Positions 8,732 to 18,115 of a stretch of 48,109 nt of DNA are shown here, piece by piece. The notes under the pieces were generated by a model. It had not been told where the DNA came from, searched no databases, and worked only from the letters and a program-made list of their open reading frames with translations. How positions within the stretch are numbered: the first letter of the stretch is position 1; each line of letters begins with the position of its first letter. Origin of the DNA: Flavobacteriales bacterium (GTDB lineage: Bacteria; Bacteroidota; Bacteroidia; Flavobacteriales_D; Parvicellaceae); NCBI GenBank assembly GCA_029251405.1, contig JAQXDK010000028.1, forward strand, positions 1-48,109, in the 5' to 3' direction. Made by a program: the position numbers and the translations under genes.

Positions 8732-11380
8732 TTATTCGGCCCAAATACTAAAATATTGGAATTCATAATACTTATTTTTATTGTTGTCGTTAGGATCGAA
8801 TTCTGGTCCTGAAACAATTGCTTTTTCTTTAACAATTATAATTTTGTCTGTAGGAATATTTTCATTTTTTAAGTAATCATAAATATATTTTTTCCCCTTC
8901 TCAACTCTGATTTTGGCCAGTTCCGTATTACTACTGTATTTTTTTGATGGGATTTTTGACGCAGATCCAACAATATCAAATTTTACACGACTACCAGCCT
9001 GTATCCTCTTTACAGTCTCTTCCATAAAAGATATAAATCTTTCATCATTTTCTATTGAATATTGTCCAAGTTGGAATGACTTTTTGAAATGAATTTTTGG
9101 AAGCACATATTTATTTCCTTTTGAAAAATCACCAAGAACTAACAAACTTTCATTATGATTTATGATTTCAATTGGTATTTCAGATAAGTCTAGACCGTCT
9201 GGAAAGTTTTCTAATCTAAAACTGTATTCTTGTTGGGCTGATATTAATTTGAATTTAAATCCATTGTTTGTTAAAATTCCTTTTTCAATAACATTTCCAT
9301 CTTTATCTACTAAAAACAGTTTCATGTTTTTACCATATGTAGACATGATTTCTTTGAACTTAAAGCTGCTAAAATTATTAAGATATGTAAACGTATTACT
9401 TTTCTCAAAATCACCATGAATTAAAGTCTCTTCATTGTCTTGAAGAAGAAAAATAGGAATATCACTAAGGTCTAAGCTATCTGGAAAATTCTCTATCTTA
9501 AAATTATAGTTGGAATTATAATTTAAAATTTTAAATTTAAATCCCTCGGGAGTAAGAATAGCCTTATCTACAATATTTCCATTTTCGTCTATTAATAGAA
9601 GAGCAATTAACTTGTTTTCTTTCCCAATTATCTCTTTAAAATCATATTTTTTATTTCTTTCTTTAAACTCAGTTATTAATTTCTTTTTTGAATTGTTTTC
9701 TTCTACTACATCCACGATATTGCCATTGTAGTCAATAGTTGGTAATAAAACTGGGCTCATTATTTTTTCAAAACTTTCACACTTTGTTTTAATTGTTTGT
9801 TCATGAATTAGACTCTCTTTTTCTGTACCACTACTTAGAGTAACAAGTCTGTAGTACTTAACATCGTAGAGATGACATTCTTCAACTTTAAAAATATAGC
9901 TACCATTAAAATTATTTGGTTTGTAAACTTTTATTTCTTCATTGGAATTGGAATTAGTCAATTTTACCAAATAATTATTCTCTAGACTTTCTAGATTTTT
10001 TTTATCAATGTACCCAGACAAAAACATTGTTGGTCTTGAATATGGTATAGTTATTTCTACTATTTTAAGATCGTAATTTTCTTTATCATTCATGCTGGAA
10101 TAATAACCTTGGGTTCCATCGGTAGAGGTTGAAAAATATTTTTCATCGTTAACAGTATTAATAGGTATTCCTAAATTCTTTGCTTCCTGCCAATTTCCTT
10201 GGGAATCTTTGGTAGAGAATAAAACATCGTGTCCCCCAATACTTTTATCACTATTAGAACTGAAAAAAAGAGTGACTTGGTCTGGATGTATAAATGGTGA
10301 AATTTCATCGTAGGAGGAATTTATATTCGGCCCCATATTTACTGGTTTAGACCAAGATCCGTCATCTTTTTTTGTTGAAAACCATAGATCCTCTCCTCCA
10401 TAACCACCAGATTTATTACTTGAAAAAATAACAGACATTTCATCTTCTGTAACTGCTATACTGGACATGTTGTAATCTGCAAAAGAGTTAAATTGTTTTG
10501 CAGTGTAGAAATTTTGTATTTTTCTACTAAATCTAATAGCATTACCTTTTTTAGAAGTTTTTACTACGTTAGATAGAAAAATTTTTTCGTTGTCGTAGGA
10601 AGCACCAATTCCAATTTCATTAGTCCTTAATTTAGAGATGTTCAACAATTTAGGAGTGTCCCAAGTATTACTTAAACTATTTTTTTGAGCGAGATAGATA
10701 TCATAAAAATGATTTCCAGTTGCTACATCAAATATTTTTTCGTTCGAAGTTTCTTCTGAGTTTCTTTGTCTATCAGAAGTGAACAAAATGGAACTACCGT
10801 TAAGTGATACAAGGGGATTGAACTCATTGTAATTGGTATTCAGTGAAATAAAGCTATTTATGATTTTATGATTTTTTGAATTATCTGTAACTAGTTTAAA
10901 ATTCTCACATTGTTTGATTAGTTTTTCTGCATCGCCTTTCAAGTAATGTTTCTTGGAAACTACGTTAATAAACTGTTTTAAGTACTTAATGGAAGAATCT
11001 TGTGAATTATTAAGATGATAAGATTTTCCTAAGTAATAAAAAACTTCTAAAGGAGCAGTATTAATTGTATTGTCAAATGGAGAGTATACTTTATTTACTT
11101 TTTGAGCTGCTACTTTCAAGTATTTTAAAGAATTAATTCTACCGCTTTTAGACTCTAAAAAAGAAACACCTGTTTTGTAATTAATGTTCGAATTTTCAGG
11201 ATTGTCAATAACAATTTCTGACCATAAACTTTTAGCTATGTCGTATTTTTTTTCTAAAAAAAGTTGGTTAGCTCCTTCAATCTTTAATTTAGAATCCTTA
11301 GAGTTTTGACAGAAATTTTTTTGACCAAAAACTATTATTATTATTAAAATAAAATAATGTTTCGTCAAATTTAATGTCAT
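8732..11380 (-). CDS. TPR/PD40 beta-propeller envelope protein with degenerate OmpA-like end
   Basis: A large (882 residues) exported protein related to the PorE-type TPR-PD40-OmpA proteins of Bacteroidota. It has a signal peptide (about 1-24), helical TPR-like repeats (about 30-165), and a PD40 beta-propeller with blades visible as SSILFTSDR (196-204), VIFSSNKSGGYGGEDLW (317-333) and LFFSSNSDKSIGGHDV (371-386). A beta-sandwich-like region follows (about 452-515), then two near-copy repeats (588-661 and 683-756) and an OmpA-like C-terminus (about 765-882). The peptidoglycan-binding signature is degenerate: the N-x2-L-x3-R part is present (Asn818 to Arg825) but the usual aspartate is missing. 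It starts one base after the E2 gene stops. It may be a type IX secretion accessory or a cell-wall tether; that role is inferred. Confidence 0.82.
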   Translation of the reverse strand: MTLNLTKHYFILIIIIVFGQKNFCQNSKDSKLKIEGANQLFLEKKYDIAKSLWSEIVIDNPENSNINYKTGVSFLESKSGRINSLKYLKVAAQKVNKVYSPFDNTINTAPLEVFYYLGKSYHLNNSQDSSIKYLKQFINVVSKKHYLKGDAEKLIKQCENFKLVTDNSKNHKIINSFISLNTNYNEFNPLVSLNGSSILFTSDRQRNSEETSNEKIFDVATGNHFYDIYLAQKNSLSNTWDTPKLLNISKLRTNEIGIGASYDNEKIFLSNVVKTSKKGNAIRFSRKIQNFYTAKQFNSFADYNMSSIAVTEDEMSVIFSSNKSGGYGGEDLWFSTKKDDGSWSKPVNMGPNINSSYDEISPFIHPDQVTLFFSSNSDKSIGGHDVLFSTKDSQGNWQEAKNLGIPINTVNDEKYFSTSTDGTQGYYSSMNDKENYDLKIVEITIPYSRPTMFLSGYIDKKNLESLENNYLVKLTNSNSNEEIKVYKPNNFNGSYIFKVEECHLYDVKYYRLVTLSSGTEKESLIHEQTIKTKCESFEKIMSPVLLPTIDYNGNIVDVVEENNSKKKLITEFKERNKKYDFKEIIGKENKLIALLLIDENGNIVDKAILTPEGFKFKILNYNSNYNFKIENFPDSLDLSDIPIFLLQDNEETLIHGDFEKSNTFTYLNNFSSFKFKEIMSTYGKNMKLFLVDKDGNVIEKGILTNNGFKFKLISAQQEYSFRLENFPDGLDLSEIPIEIINHNESLLVLGDFSKGNKYVLPKIHFKKSFQLGQYSIENDERFISFMEETVKRIQAGSRVKFDIVGSASKIPSKKYSSNTELAKIRVEKGKKYIYDYLKNENIPTDKIIIVKEKAIVSGPEFDPNDNNKNKYYEFQYFSIWAE

Positions 11381-11381
11381 T

Positions 11382-12692
11382 TTATATAGTTCTATTTATA
11401 TCAAAATTCTCTAAGTAATCTGCAACTTTTCTTACAAACCTGCCTCCAAGTGCACCATCAATATTCCTGTGATCGTAAGAGTGTGATAAAAACATTAAAT
11501 GTCTAATCCCTATCAAATCACCAGATTCAGTTTCAATAACTGCAGGTTTTTTCTTAATAGCTCCCAATGCTAAAATAGCACTTTGTGGCTGATTGATTAT
11601 TGGGGTTCCCATTACATTACCAAAGGTCCCTACATTTGAGACCGTGTAAGTTCCACCAGATATTTCATCAGGTTTTAATTGACTATTTTTAGCTCTATTT
11701 GCTAAGTCATTTACATTTTTAGCAAGACCTACAAGATTAAGTTGATCTGCATTTTTTATAACCGGTACAATTAAGTTTCCAGAGGGAAGCGCTGTAGCCA
11801 TTCCAATATTAATATTACTTTTTATAATAATGCTGTCACCGTCAATAGACGAATTTACTTCTGGAAAGTCTCTTAATGCTTTTGCAATTGCCTCAATAAA
11901 AATTGGAGTAAAGGTGAGTTTCTGGCCTTCTTTTTCTTCAAATGATTTTTTAACTTTATTTCTCCACTTCACTAAATTAGTTACGTCAGCTTCCACAAAA
12001 GAAGTAACATGTGGGGCTGTGTGAACAGAATTGACCATATGATCTGCTATCATTTTTCTCATCCTGTCCATTTCAACAATTTCATCATTTCCACTAACAC
12101 TTGTCGTGGGTTTAGAATTGATTATTGGTTGCTTTATGGACTTATTAGCAGTATTTGTAGGTGTATTTTTTCGATTTTCTAAAAAGCTTAACATATCACT
12201 TTTTGTAACTCTTTCATTGGCTCCTGTGCCAGATATGTTTTCCAATTCATCTATGGAAATACTTTCCTTTTTGGCAATACTTTTTACTAAAGGAGAGTAA
12301 AATTTTGTAGAATTTTTAAATACTATTTCATCAGATTTAATAGTATTTTCTTCAATTGGTTTTAATATCTCTTTTTCAACCGATTTGCTGTTATTTTCTA
12401 AATTTTCTGTAACATTTATTACTTCTTCAACTGGGTTTGCTTCTTCACTTACTTCGTTGCTAATAACTGCAAAAACTGACCCTACAGGAACAACGTCTCC
12501 TTCTTGAAACAAAATTTCTTTTAGAATGCCAGAGCATGGTGCTGGAACTTCTGAGTCAACTTTGTCTGTAGCGATTTCTACAATGGGTTCATCTTCTTCA
12601 ATAGTATCACCAACTGCTTTTAACCAAGTAGTAATCGTAGCTTCTGCTACACTTTCGCCCATTTTAGGAAGTTCAACTTTAAATTCTGCCAT
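11382..12692 (-). CDS. 2-oxo acid dehydrogenase E2 (dihydrolipoamide acyltransferase)
   Basis: Core acyltransferase of a 2-oxo acid dehydrogenase complex, transferring the acyl group from lipoamide to CoA. A single lipoyl domain (1-75) carries the lipoylated Lys44 in ATDKVDSEVPAP. A Glu/Thr/Lys-rich linker is followed by the E3-binding domain (about 130-170, SPLVKSIAKKESISIDEL) and the catalytic domain (about 205-436), with the active site His408 and Asp412 in SHSYDHRNIDG. One lipoyl domain and this length (436) fit branched-chain or 2-oxoglutarate type E2; the substrate cannot be told from sequence here. E1 and E3 are not in the window. It sits between the glycosyltransferase fusion and the OmpA-like gene, an unrelated context that suggests simple cotranscription. 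Confidence 0.92.
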   Translation of the reverse strand: MAEFKVELPKMGESVAEATITTWLKAVGDTIEEDEPIVEIATDKVDSEVPAPCSGILKEILFQEGDVVPVGSVFAVISNEVSEEANPVEEVINVTENLENNSKSVEKEILKPIEENTIKSDEIVFKNSTKFYSPLVKSIAKKESISIDELENISGTGANERVTKSDMLSFLENRKNTPTNTANKSIKQPIINSKPTTSVSGNDEIVEMDRMRKMIADHMVNSVHTAPHVTSFVEADVTNLVKWRNKVKKSFEEKEGQKLTFTPIFIEAIAKALRDFPEVNSSIDGDSIIIKSNINIGMATALPSGNLIVPVIKNADQLNLVGLAKNVNDLANRAKNSQLKPDEISGGTYTVSNVGTFGNVMGTPIINQPQSAILALGAIKKKPAVIETESGDLIGIRHLMFLSHSYDHRNIDGALGGRFVRKVADYLENFDINRTI

Positions 12693-12776
12693 TTGATATT
12701 TATCTTTTTAGATATAAAATGTAAAAATAACTTTATTTAGCATATTTCAGTCAATCTATGTAGTTCTTCACATAAA

Positions 12777-14720
12777 TTAATTAGAATGTATCTCAAATAA
12801 TTTCTTTAAAAATATTTGCGTTTCAAGAAGCAAATTATAGTCTTTTGCGTAAATAATATTAATTTTTTGAATGGTATCTTCTTCAATTATTTTTTTGGAA
12901 TCTAAGATGGAGAATACACCTGGTTTTATTTTAGGAAGTTTTAAATTTTCTTTTGACTTCCCGTATCCTATCCAAGTTTTTTCGCCTAAGATTACATTTT
13001 TTATGTTTTTCAAAGCCCTTATATAGTTTTTGAAAAGTAATACGAATATTGGACTCAAAAGAATTAATATCAATGAAATGTAAACATCAAAATTTCTTTT
13101 CTTTCTTACATTTTCTTGACTGTTAATATGGTTTAACTCGGTTGTGAAATAATTTTCATTGGTATAAATAGACTGGCTACCTATTATAAATTGAGATTTT
13201 TCAGGAATTATTTTAAACTCAATATTATTTTTTGAATTCACCTCTGCCATTGAATATATTATGTCTTGTGCAGTGACATCTTTGGCACAGAAAATCACTT
13301 CACTTATTTTATTAATATTAATAAATTCATGAAGTTGTTTAATGTTGCCGTGGTATCTGTTTTTTTCAGTATTTTCATTTGGACTAATTTTGAAAATATT
13401 TTTAATTTTTCTCTCTCCAGTTAAGATAAGCTTCTCTGTTCTTGAAATTTCATCTTGCAACCCCACCAAGGCAATATTCTTATTTTCATCAATAAAGTTG
13501 GCGAACAATCCCACATTTAAAAACTTAAATGTTGCTCGTGTAAATAAACTGGTTATTAAACATATAAAACTTGCTCCTATTATAATGGCTCTTGAAAATT
13601 GTATGGACTTAGGTAGTAGCGCATACAAAGAAAGTATTAGAATTAACCCTGCAATATTTCCCTTTAATAAATTAAGATATCTGATGGGAGGATTTTGATT
13701 ACCAAATATGCTATTACAAATGGCCCATATTAAGGCATAAAAAGGGATTAAATATTTGATTGTATTTTCTGGAAAAGCTATTTCCGTTATGTTTTGATAT
13801 AATAATGAAAGTGCAAAAATAAATCCGCTAAAAAAAATAAAATCAACTAACGGTAAAATCCATCTTTTAAAAATTCTTTGTATAACAGCCACGCTAGCCC
13901 TTAAATAAATAGCAATATTTATAAGTTTAGAAAACGTCTTTACATTTTGTTTTGAAAAATGTTTTTCAGCAAAAATGATCATGGCTCTATAAAAAACAAA
14001 AACATAATTTATGGAACTTTTTTTGGTGCTTTCACCCTTGTAATGGATGATTTTTGTTTTAGAAAAATAATAATTTTCGTATCCAGATTTTTTAATCCTG
14101 TAGGATAAATCAATATCTTCTCCATACATAAAGAAAGTTTCATCTAACAACCCTACTTGATCAATTACTTTTTTTCTAATCAACATGAAAGCACCTGAAA
14201 GCACATCAACTTTATGGTTTTCGTTCATTGATAAATATCCTAGATGATATTTTCCAAAAATTCTGGAATTTGGAAATATTGCAGCAAGTCCAAAAATTTT
14301 ATAAAAAGCAACACTTGGAGTAGGTAATCCTCTTTTGGACTCTGGAAGAAACCGTCCATTCCCGTCGTACATCTTAACGCCAAGAGCCCCAGCGTCTGGT
14401 TGGTTATCCAAAAATTCTAGACATTTAATGAATGTATCTTCTTGTACAACAGTGTCTGGGTTAAGTAATAAAATATTTTCACCCTTAGCAATTTTTATTC
14501 CTTGATTGTTAGCAACAGAAAAACCAGTGTTTTCTTTATTAGCTATTACAACAAGATCTTTAAATTTATGAGTTAATAAGTCAAGAGATCCATCAACAGA
14601 ATTATTGTCAATAACAATTATTTCTCCCTCAATTCCATTCAATGCTTTTTTAACAGAAATTAAGCACTGTTCTAGAAAATGTTTAACGTTATAATTTACT
14701 ATGATAACTGATAATTCCAA
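12777..14720 (-). CDS. GT2 glycosyltransferase fused to a degenerate sugar-phosphotransferase-like membrane part
   Basis: Residues 1-235 form a GT-A family 2 glycosyltransferase of the rhamnosyltransferase-like type, with VIDNNS around Asp38, the NPD motif at 87-89 (metal and nucleotide-sugar binding) and GED at 200-202. Residues about 285-400 contain four membrane helices. About 412-525 looks like the Rossmann-type domain of WbaP/WcaJ-type initiating transferases. Residues 540-605 resemble the membrane anchor (KKRNFDVYISLIL) and the end (ILGEKTWIGYG, LPKIKPGVF) of the polyprenyl-phosphate sugar transferase catalytic domain, but the Asp-Glu catalytic segment between them is missing. The whole is 647 residues in one uninterrupted frame. 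It probably adds a sugar to a lipid-linked or envelope glycan, with the C-terminal half as anchor or regulator. It lies 7 bases after recR. Confidence 0.8.
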   Translation of the reverse strand: MELSVIIVNYNVKHFLEQCLISVKKALNGIEGEIIVIDNNSVDGSLDLLTHKFKDLVVIANKENTGFSVANNQGIKIAKGENILLLNPDTVVQEDTFIKCLEFLDNQPDAGALGVKMYDGNGRFLPESKRGLPTPSVAFYKIFGLAAIFPNSRIFGKYHLGYLSMNENHKVDVLSGAFMLIRKKVIDQVGLLDETFFMYGEDIDLSYRIKKSGYENYYFSKTKIIHYKGESTKKSSINYVFVFYRAMIIFAEKHFSKQNVKTFSKLINIAIYLRASVAVIQRIFKRWILPLVDFIFFSGFIFALSLLYQNITEIAFPENTIKYLIPFYALIWAICNSIFGNQNPPIRYLNLLKGNIAGLILILSLYALLPKSIQFSRAIIIGASFICLITSLFTRATFKFLNVGLFANFIDENKNIALVGLQDEISRTEKLILTGERKIKNIFKISPNENTEKNRYHGNIKQLHEFININKISEVIFCAKDVTAQDIIYSMAEVNSKNNIEFKIIPEKSQFIIGSQSIYTNENYFTTELNHINSQENVRKKRNFDVYISLILILLSPIFVLLFKNYIRALKNIKNVILGEKTWIGYGKSKENLKLPKIKPGVFSILDSKKIIEEDTIQKINIIYAKDYNLLLETQIFLKKLFEIHSN

Positions 14721-14727
14721 TTCTAAT

Positions 14728-15339
14728 TTAGATTTTGTTTTTGTAAACAGATCTGTCTAATAACGATTTTCCAAGTGTAAGTTCATCAATATACTCTAAT
14801 TGATTACCAACTCCAATTCCTCTAGAAATTAAAGTAATATTAAGTTGAATATCTTGAAGTTTTCGATATATATAAAAATTAGTAGTATCGCCTTCCATAG
14901 TAGCAGGAAGTGCCAAAATTATTTCATTTGTACTTTCTTTAATTATTCGCTCCTTAAGTTCGTTGACCTTTAAGTCGCTTGGTCCTATGCCTTCCATGGG
15001 AGAAATGACTCCACCTAAAACATGGTATTTTCCATAAAATTGTTGGGTGCTTTCTATGGCCAAAAGATCTCTTACATCTTGAACTACACAAATAGTTTCT
15101 TCAGACCTTGATGGGTTGCTGCAAATTTCACAAAGTTTTTTTTCGGTAATATGGAAACACTTTTCACAAAAATTAAGATGTTCTTTTAAGTTTTCAAATG
15201 CTTTGGTAAAATCTTTTACTTCTTTTTCAGATTGATCCAATAAATGAAGTACCAATCTCAAAGCAGACCTTTTACCAATGCCTGGAAGGCTTGACATTTG
15301 TTCAACAGCGTCATTTAATAATTTAGATTTAAAGTCCAT
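14728..15339 (-). CDS. recR: Recombination protein RecR
   Basis: DNA clamp-like recombination mediator that acts with RecO to load RecA at gaps. The helix-hairpin-helix is at LPGIGKRSA (18-26), the four-cysteine zinc finger is Cys58, Cys61, Cys70 and Cys73, and the Toprim domain begins at TICVVQDVRDLL (about 82-93). The length, 203 residues, is standard. The gene heads a minus-strand series and is divergent from the sodium symporter across 123 bp. Confidence 0.96.
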   Translation of the reverse strand: MDFKSKLLNDAVEQMSSLPGIGKRSALRLVLHLLDQSEKEVKDFTKAFENLKEHLNFCEKCFHITEKKLCEICSNPSRSEETICVVQDVRDLLAIESTQQFYGKYHVLGGVISPMEGIGPSDLKVNELKERIIKESTNEIILALPATMEGDTTNFYIYRKLQDIQLNITLISRGIGVGNQLEYIDELTLGKSLLDRSVYKNKI

Positions 15340-15462
15340 TTGGCTAAATTATAAATGCTGATTCAAATACCAATTTTATTAACGATAATGATTGTATACT
15401 TTAATGATTTTTTCATCTTTTGACTTGTTGTAATTCCTATTTTCACATAATTAAATTTAATA

Positions 15463-16974
15463 ATGACAGTATTTTTAGTATCTACTATTTTAGTTATCTA
15501 TTTTTTAGTTCTTTTAACTATATCTTATTTCACTTCTAAAGCTGATTCTAATGATGCTTTCTTTGTTGGCGACAGAAAGTCTCCTTGGTATGTGGTTGCT
15601 TTTGGTATGATAGGAGCCTCATTATCTGGTATTACTTTTATTTCAATTCCTGGTTCAGTTGCTAAATACTCTAAAGAATTTGGTTTATCTCCAGCCGACC
15701 AGTTTGGATATATGCAAATGGTATTAGGTTATTTTTTCGGCTATTTAATAGTTGCTTTTGTACTTCTACCAATTTACTATAGAATGAATTTAACTTCTAT
15801 TTACACCTATTTAAAAACAAGATTTGGATATTGGAGCTATAAAACCGGATCGGCTTTCTTTTTATTGTCAAGACTCACAGGTGCGTCCATTCGTTTATTA
15901 TTAGTTTCAAGTGTTTTACAACTTATTCTATTTGACGAAATTGGAATTCCATTTGAACTTACCGTTACAGGTTCTGTTTTACTAATATGGGTCTATACTA
16001 ACCGTGGAGGTATAAAAACTATTATTTGGACGGATACCTTACAAACATTTTTTATGTTAGCCGCAGTTGTTTGTACTGTTTGTTTAATTGGAAATGATCT
16101 TGATTTAATAGAAAAGGGTGGGTTCGTAAAAGCAGTAAATCAAAGTGGTTTTTCTCAAGTTTTCTTTTTTGATCAATGGAATAATGCCAATTATTTTTGG
16201 AAACATTTTTTAGGTGGAATCTTCATAACTATTGGAATGACTGGATTGGACCAGGATATGATGCAAAAGAATTTAAGTTGTAAAAATTTAAAATCAGCAC
16301 AACTAAATATGGTCAGTTTCGCATCAATTTTGATTTTTGTGAATCTTATTTTTTTAGTTTTAGGAGCCCTATTGTTTATGTATTTCGATCAAACAGGTGT
16401 TGGGAAAAATGTATTAGATATATCAAATCCAAGAACTGATTTATTATTTGCAGAAATTGCAAAAAACGGTTCTTTAGGAATTGGTGTTGGTATTTTATTT
16501 TTATTGGGACTGATTGCTGCAGCTTACAGCAGTGCTGACTCTGCCTTAACATCATTAACTACTTCTTTTTCAATTGATTTTTTAGATATAGAAAGTAAGT
16601 CAATTTCAAGTCAAAAAAAAATCAGAAAAAATTCACATCTTCTGATGTCTTTTATTTTAATATTAATAATTATAATTTTAAGAAGATTTTCGAATGATTC
16701 TGCTATTTGGATGCTTATCAAATTAGCAGGCTTTACCTACGGACCACTTATTGGATTGTTCTTTTTTGGAATATTAACTAAAAGACATCTTATAGATAAG
16801 TTAGTACCTTTAATTTCTATTATCGTACCAATTATTATTGGGTTCATATGGTATTTCCACGGTCAAGGAGAGATAGAGTGGTTGGGATCCTATAAGTTTG
16901 GCGCAGAACTTATAATTTATAATTCCATGCTTTCTTTTGGATCACTTTTTTTAATAAGTAAGTCTAAAAGCTGA
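15463..16974 (+). CDS. Sodium:solute symporter (SSS family)
   Basis: Inner-membrane Na+-coupled uptake carrier of 503 residues with about 13 predicted helices. Family signs are GASLSGITFISIPG at residues 51-64 (first discontinuous helix, substrate/ion site), the GLDQDMMQK motif near 261-269, and SSADSALTS at 356-364, which supplies the serines of the second sodium site. The substrate is unknown; relatives carry sugars, sialic acid, proline or iodide. It is followed by a convergent gene whose 3' end overlaps by 11 bp. The 123-bp gap upstream has no clear TAnnTTTG box on this strand. Confidence 0.92.
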   Translation: MTVFLVSTILVIYFLVLLTISYFTSKADSNDAFFVGDRKSPWYVVAFGMIGASLSGITFISIPGSVAKYSKEFGLSPADQFGYMQMVLGYFFGYLIVAFVLLPIYYRMNLTSIYTYLKTRFGYWSYKTGSAFFLLSRLTGASIRLLLVSSVLQLILFDEIGIPFELTVTGSVLLIWVYTNRGGIKTIIWTDTLQTFFMLAAVVCTVCLIGNDLDLIEKGGFVKAVNQSGFSQVFFFDQWNNANYFWKHFLGGIFITIGMTGLDQDMMQKNLSCKNLKSAQLNMVSFASILIFVNLIFLVLGALLFMYFDQTGVGKNVLDISNPRTDLLFAEIAKNGSLGIGVGILFLLGLIAAAYSSADSALTSLTTSFSIDFLDIESKSISSQKKIRKNSHLLMSFILILIIIILRRFSNDSAIWMLIKLAGFTYGPLIGLFFFGILTKRHLIDKLVPLISIIVPIIIGFIWYFHGQGEIEWLGSYKFGAELIIYNSMLSFGSLFLISKSKS

Positions 16975-17284
16975 TTATTTTATCTGATTCAGATATAATG
17001 TCATAAAGGTCGGACATAGAAGACATGGGGCAAAGTTCAGTAGCATTTTTATTTCTAACCTTAATACAAGTTCCGCAGGCATAAATTTGGCCCTTTAGGC
17101 TGATAAATTTTTCTAGCAAGTTTGTTATGTCATATTTTTCATTACTTAACAATTCAGCTTCCACTCCTTTAGCCATTAGAAAAACGCTTACTTGATCACC
17201 TTTATTTAAAGAAAAATTTGCTAATCTACATGCGTTCCAGACTGTTTCTGCATCGTCAGAATATATAACTATACCTAGTTTCAT
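16964..17284 (-). CDS. DsrE-family sulfur-relay-like protein
   Basis: A 106-residue single-domain protein of the DsrE/DsrF/YchN fold, some members of which carry persulfide sulfur on a cysteine. The GTCIKVR segment with Cys70 and Cys73, and a further Cys85, are candidates for the sulfur-carrying residues. The start IVIYSDDAETVWNACRLA is typical for the fold. It is the last gene of a pyrD-DUF3050-dsrE series, 12 bp after DUF3050. The exact sulfur acceptor, or whether it has one, is unknown. Confidence 0.8.
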   Translation of the reverse strand: MKLGIVIYSDDAETVWNACRLANFSLNKGDQVSVFLMAKGVEAELLSNEKYDITNLLEKFISLKGQIYACGTCIKVRNKNATELCPMSSMSDLYDIISESDKIISF

Positions 17285-17296
17285 ATATTATAATAA

Positions 17297-18115
17297 TTAA
17301 GCATTAGCGAATTTGGGATTTTCAATTTTATTTAGGGAATCGTTTTTATCTTTGATGCAAAGATTAATAAAATCCCAAAGTTGTATCCGCTCTTTTAAAG
17401 CATCTTTACTAACTTTTATTACTTCCTCCCATTTTCTTGGATCATTTTTACATAACCCAATGATCATTTCGTGGGCTAAGGGCCCGTGTTCATCGCCATC
17501 TAAATCAATATGTCTTTGTAAATAATAATTGATTTTATTTAACGATACTTTATTTGATTTTTCTGTTTGTTCAATAATCTCTAAAAACATATCCGGAATA
17601 ATTTCCTCTCTTCCAAAAGTAAAGGCTGCAGCGATTTCATGAGATTTCCAACCTTCGATGGTTTGAAAAGAAAAGTTTAGAAAAGATTTAATGGAAGGGT
17701 CAATGTTGTAGTTTTTTATATGTTTTTTGATGTCCTCTAATTTAATTTCGTCATTTAAAAATTTTTTAATTGGTTCTGTATTTGCTTGGATTTCCTCCAT
17801 AGCCTCTAAGTACATTTCAAAATGACTTTTTGGTGATCCGTTGTAATTTAAATCAGACTCTTCATCTACAATAATTTGGTTGATAAGCCTTGCAGATGCT
17901 GAATCTTCGTTTGGAGTCCATGGAATTTTGGTGGTGGTTAAAAGATTTTGTAAGGCTTTTAATAAAGACATAAAATCCCAAACTGCATATACATGATATT
18001 CCATAAATGTTTGTATATCTTCAATAGAATTTAGCGATTTATACAATTCGTGGTTTTTCAACTGGTCTCTTAACGGTTGAATTTCATCAATTACATTTTT
18101 AATGTTATGATTCAT
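17297..18115 (-). CDS. DUF3050 protein, haem-oxygenase-like fold
   Basis: A 272-residue helical protein that I recognise as the DUF3050 family by its start (IQPLRDQLxNHxLY) and the segment FMEYHVYAVWDFMSLLKALQ (residues 37-56). Histidine and glutamate ligands compatible with a di-iron haem-oxygenase-like fold are present: His41, the DEE motif near 93-95, the HEIAAAFTFGRE segment near 159-170, and HIDLDGDEHGPLAHEM near 207-222. No activity is established for the family to my knowledge. The start overlaps the end of pyrD by 11 bp, indicating cotranscription. Confidence 0.82.
   Translation of the reverse strand: MNHNIKNVIDEIQPLRDQLKNHELYKSLNSIEDIQTFMEYHVYAVWDFMSLLKALQNLLTTTKIPWTPNEDSASARLINQIIVDEESDLNYNGSPKSHFEMYLEAMEEIQANTEPIKKFLNDEIKLEDIKKHIKNYNIDPSIKSFLNFSFQTIEGWKSHEIAAAFTFGREEIIPDMFLEIIEQTEKSNKVSLNKINYYLQRHIDLDGDEHGPLAHEMIIGLCKNDPRKWEEVIKVSKDALKERIQLWDFINLCIKDKNDSLNKIENPKFANA

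Noticed and set aside
13342-13698. 118-codon plus-strand frame in the glycosyltransferase fusion
   Set aside because: Antisense to transmembrane segments, which gives an apparent hydrophobic frame; no independent start or neighbour support.
15340-15462. Possible RNA gene or promoter in the recR-symporter gap
   Set aside because: I looked for a tRNA-like fold and TAnnTTTG on both strands and saw nothing convincing.
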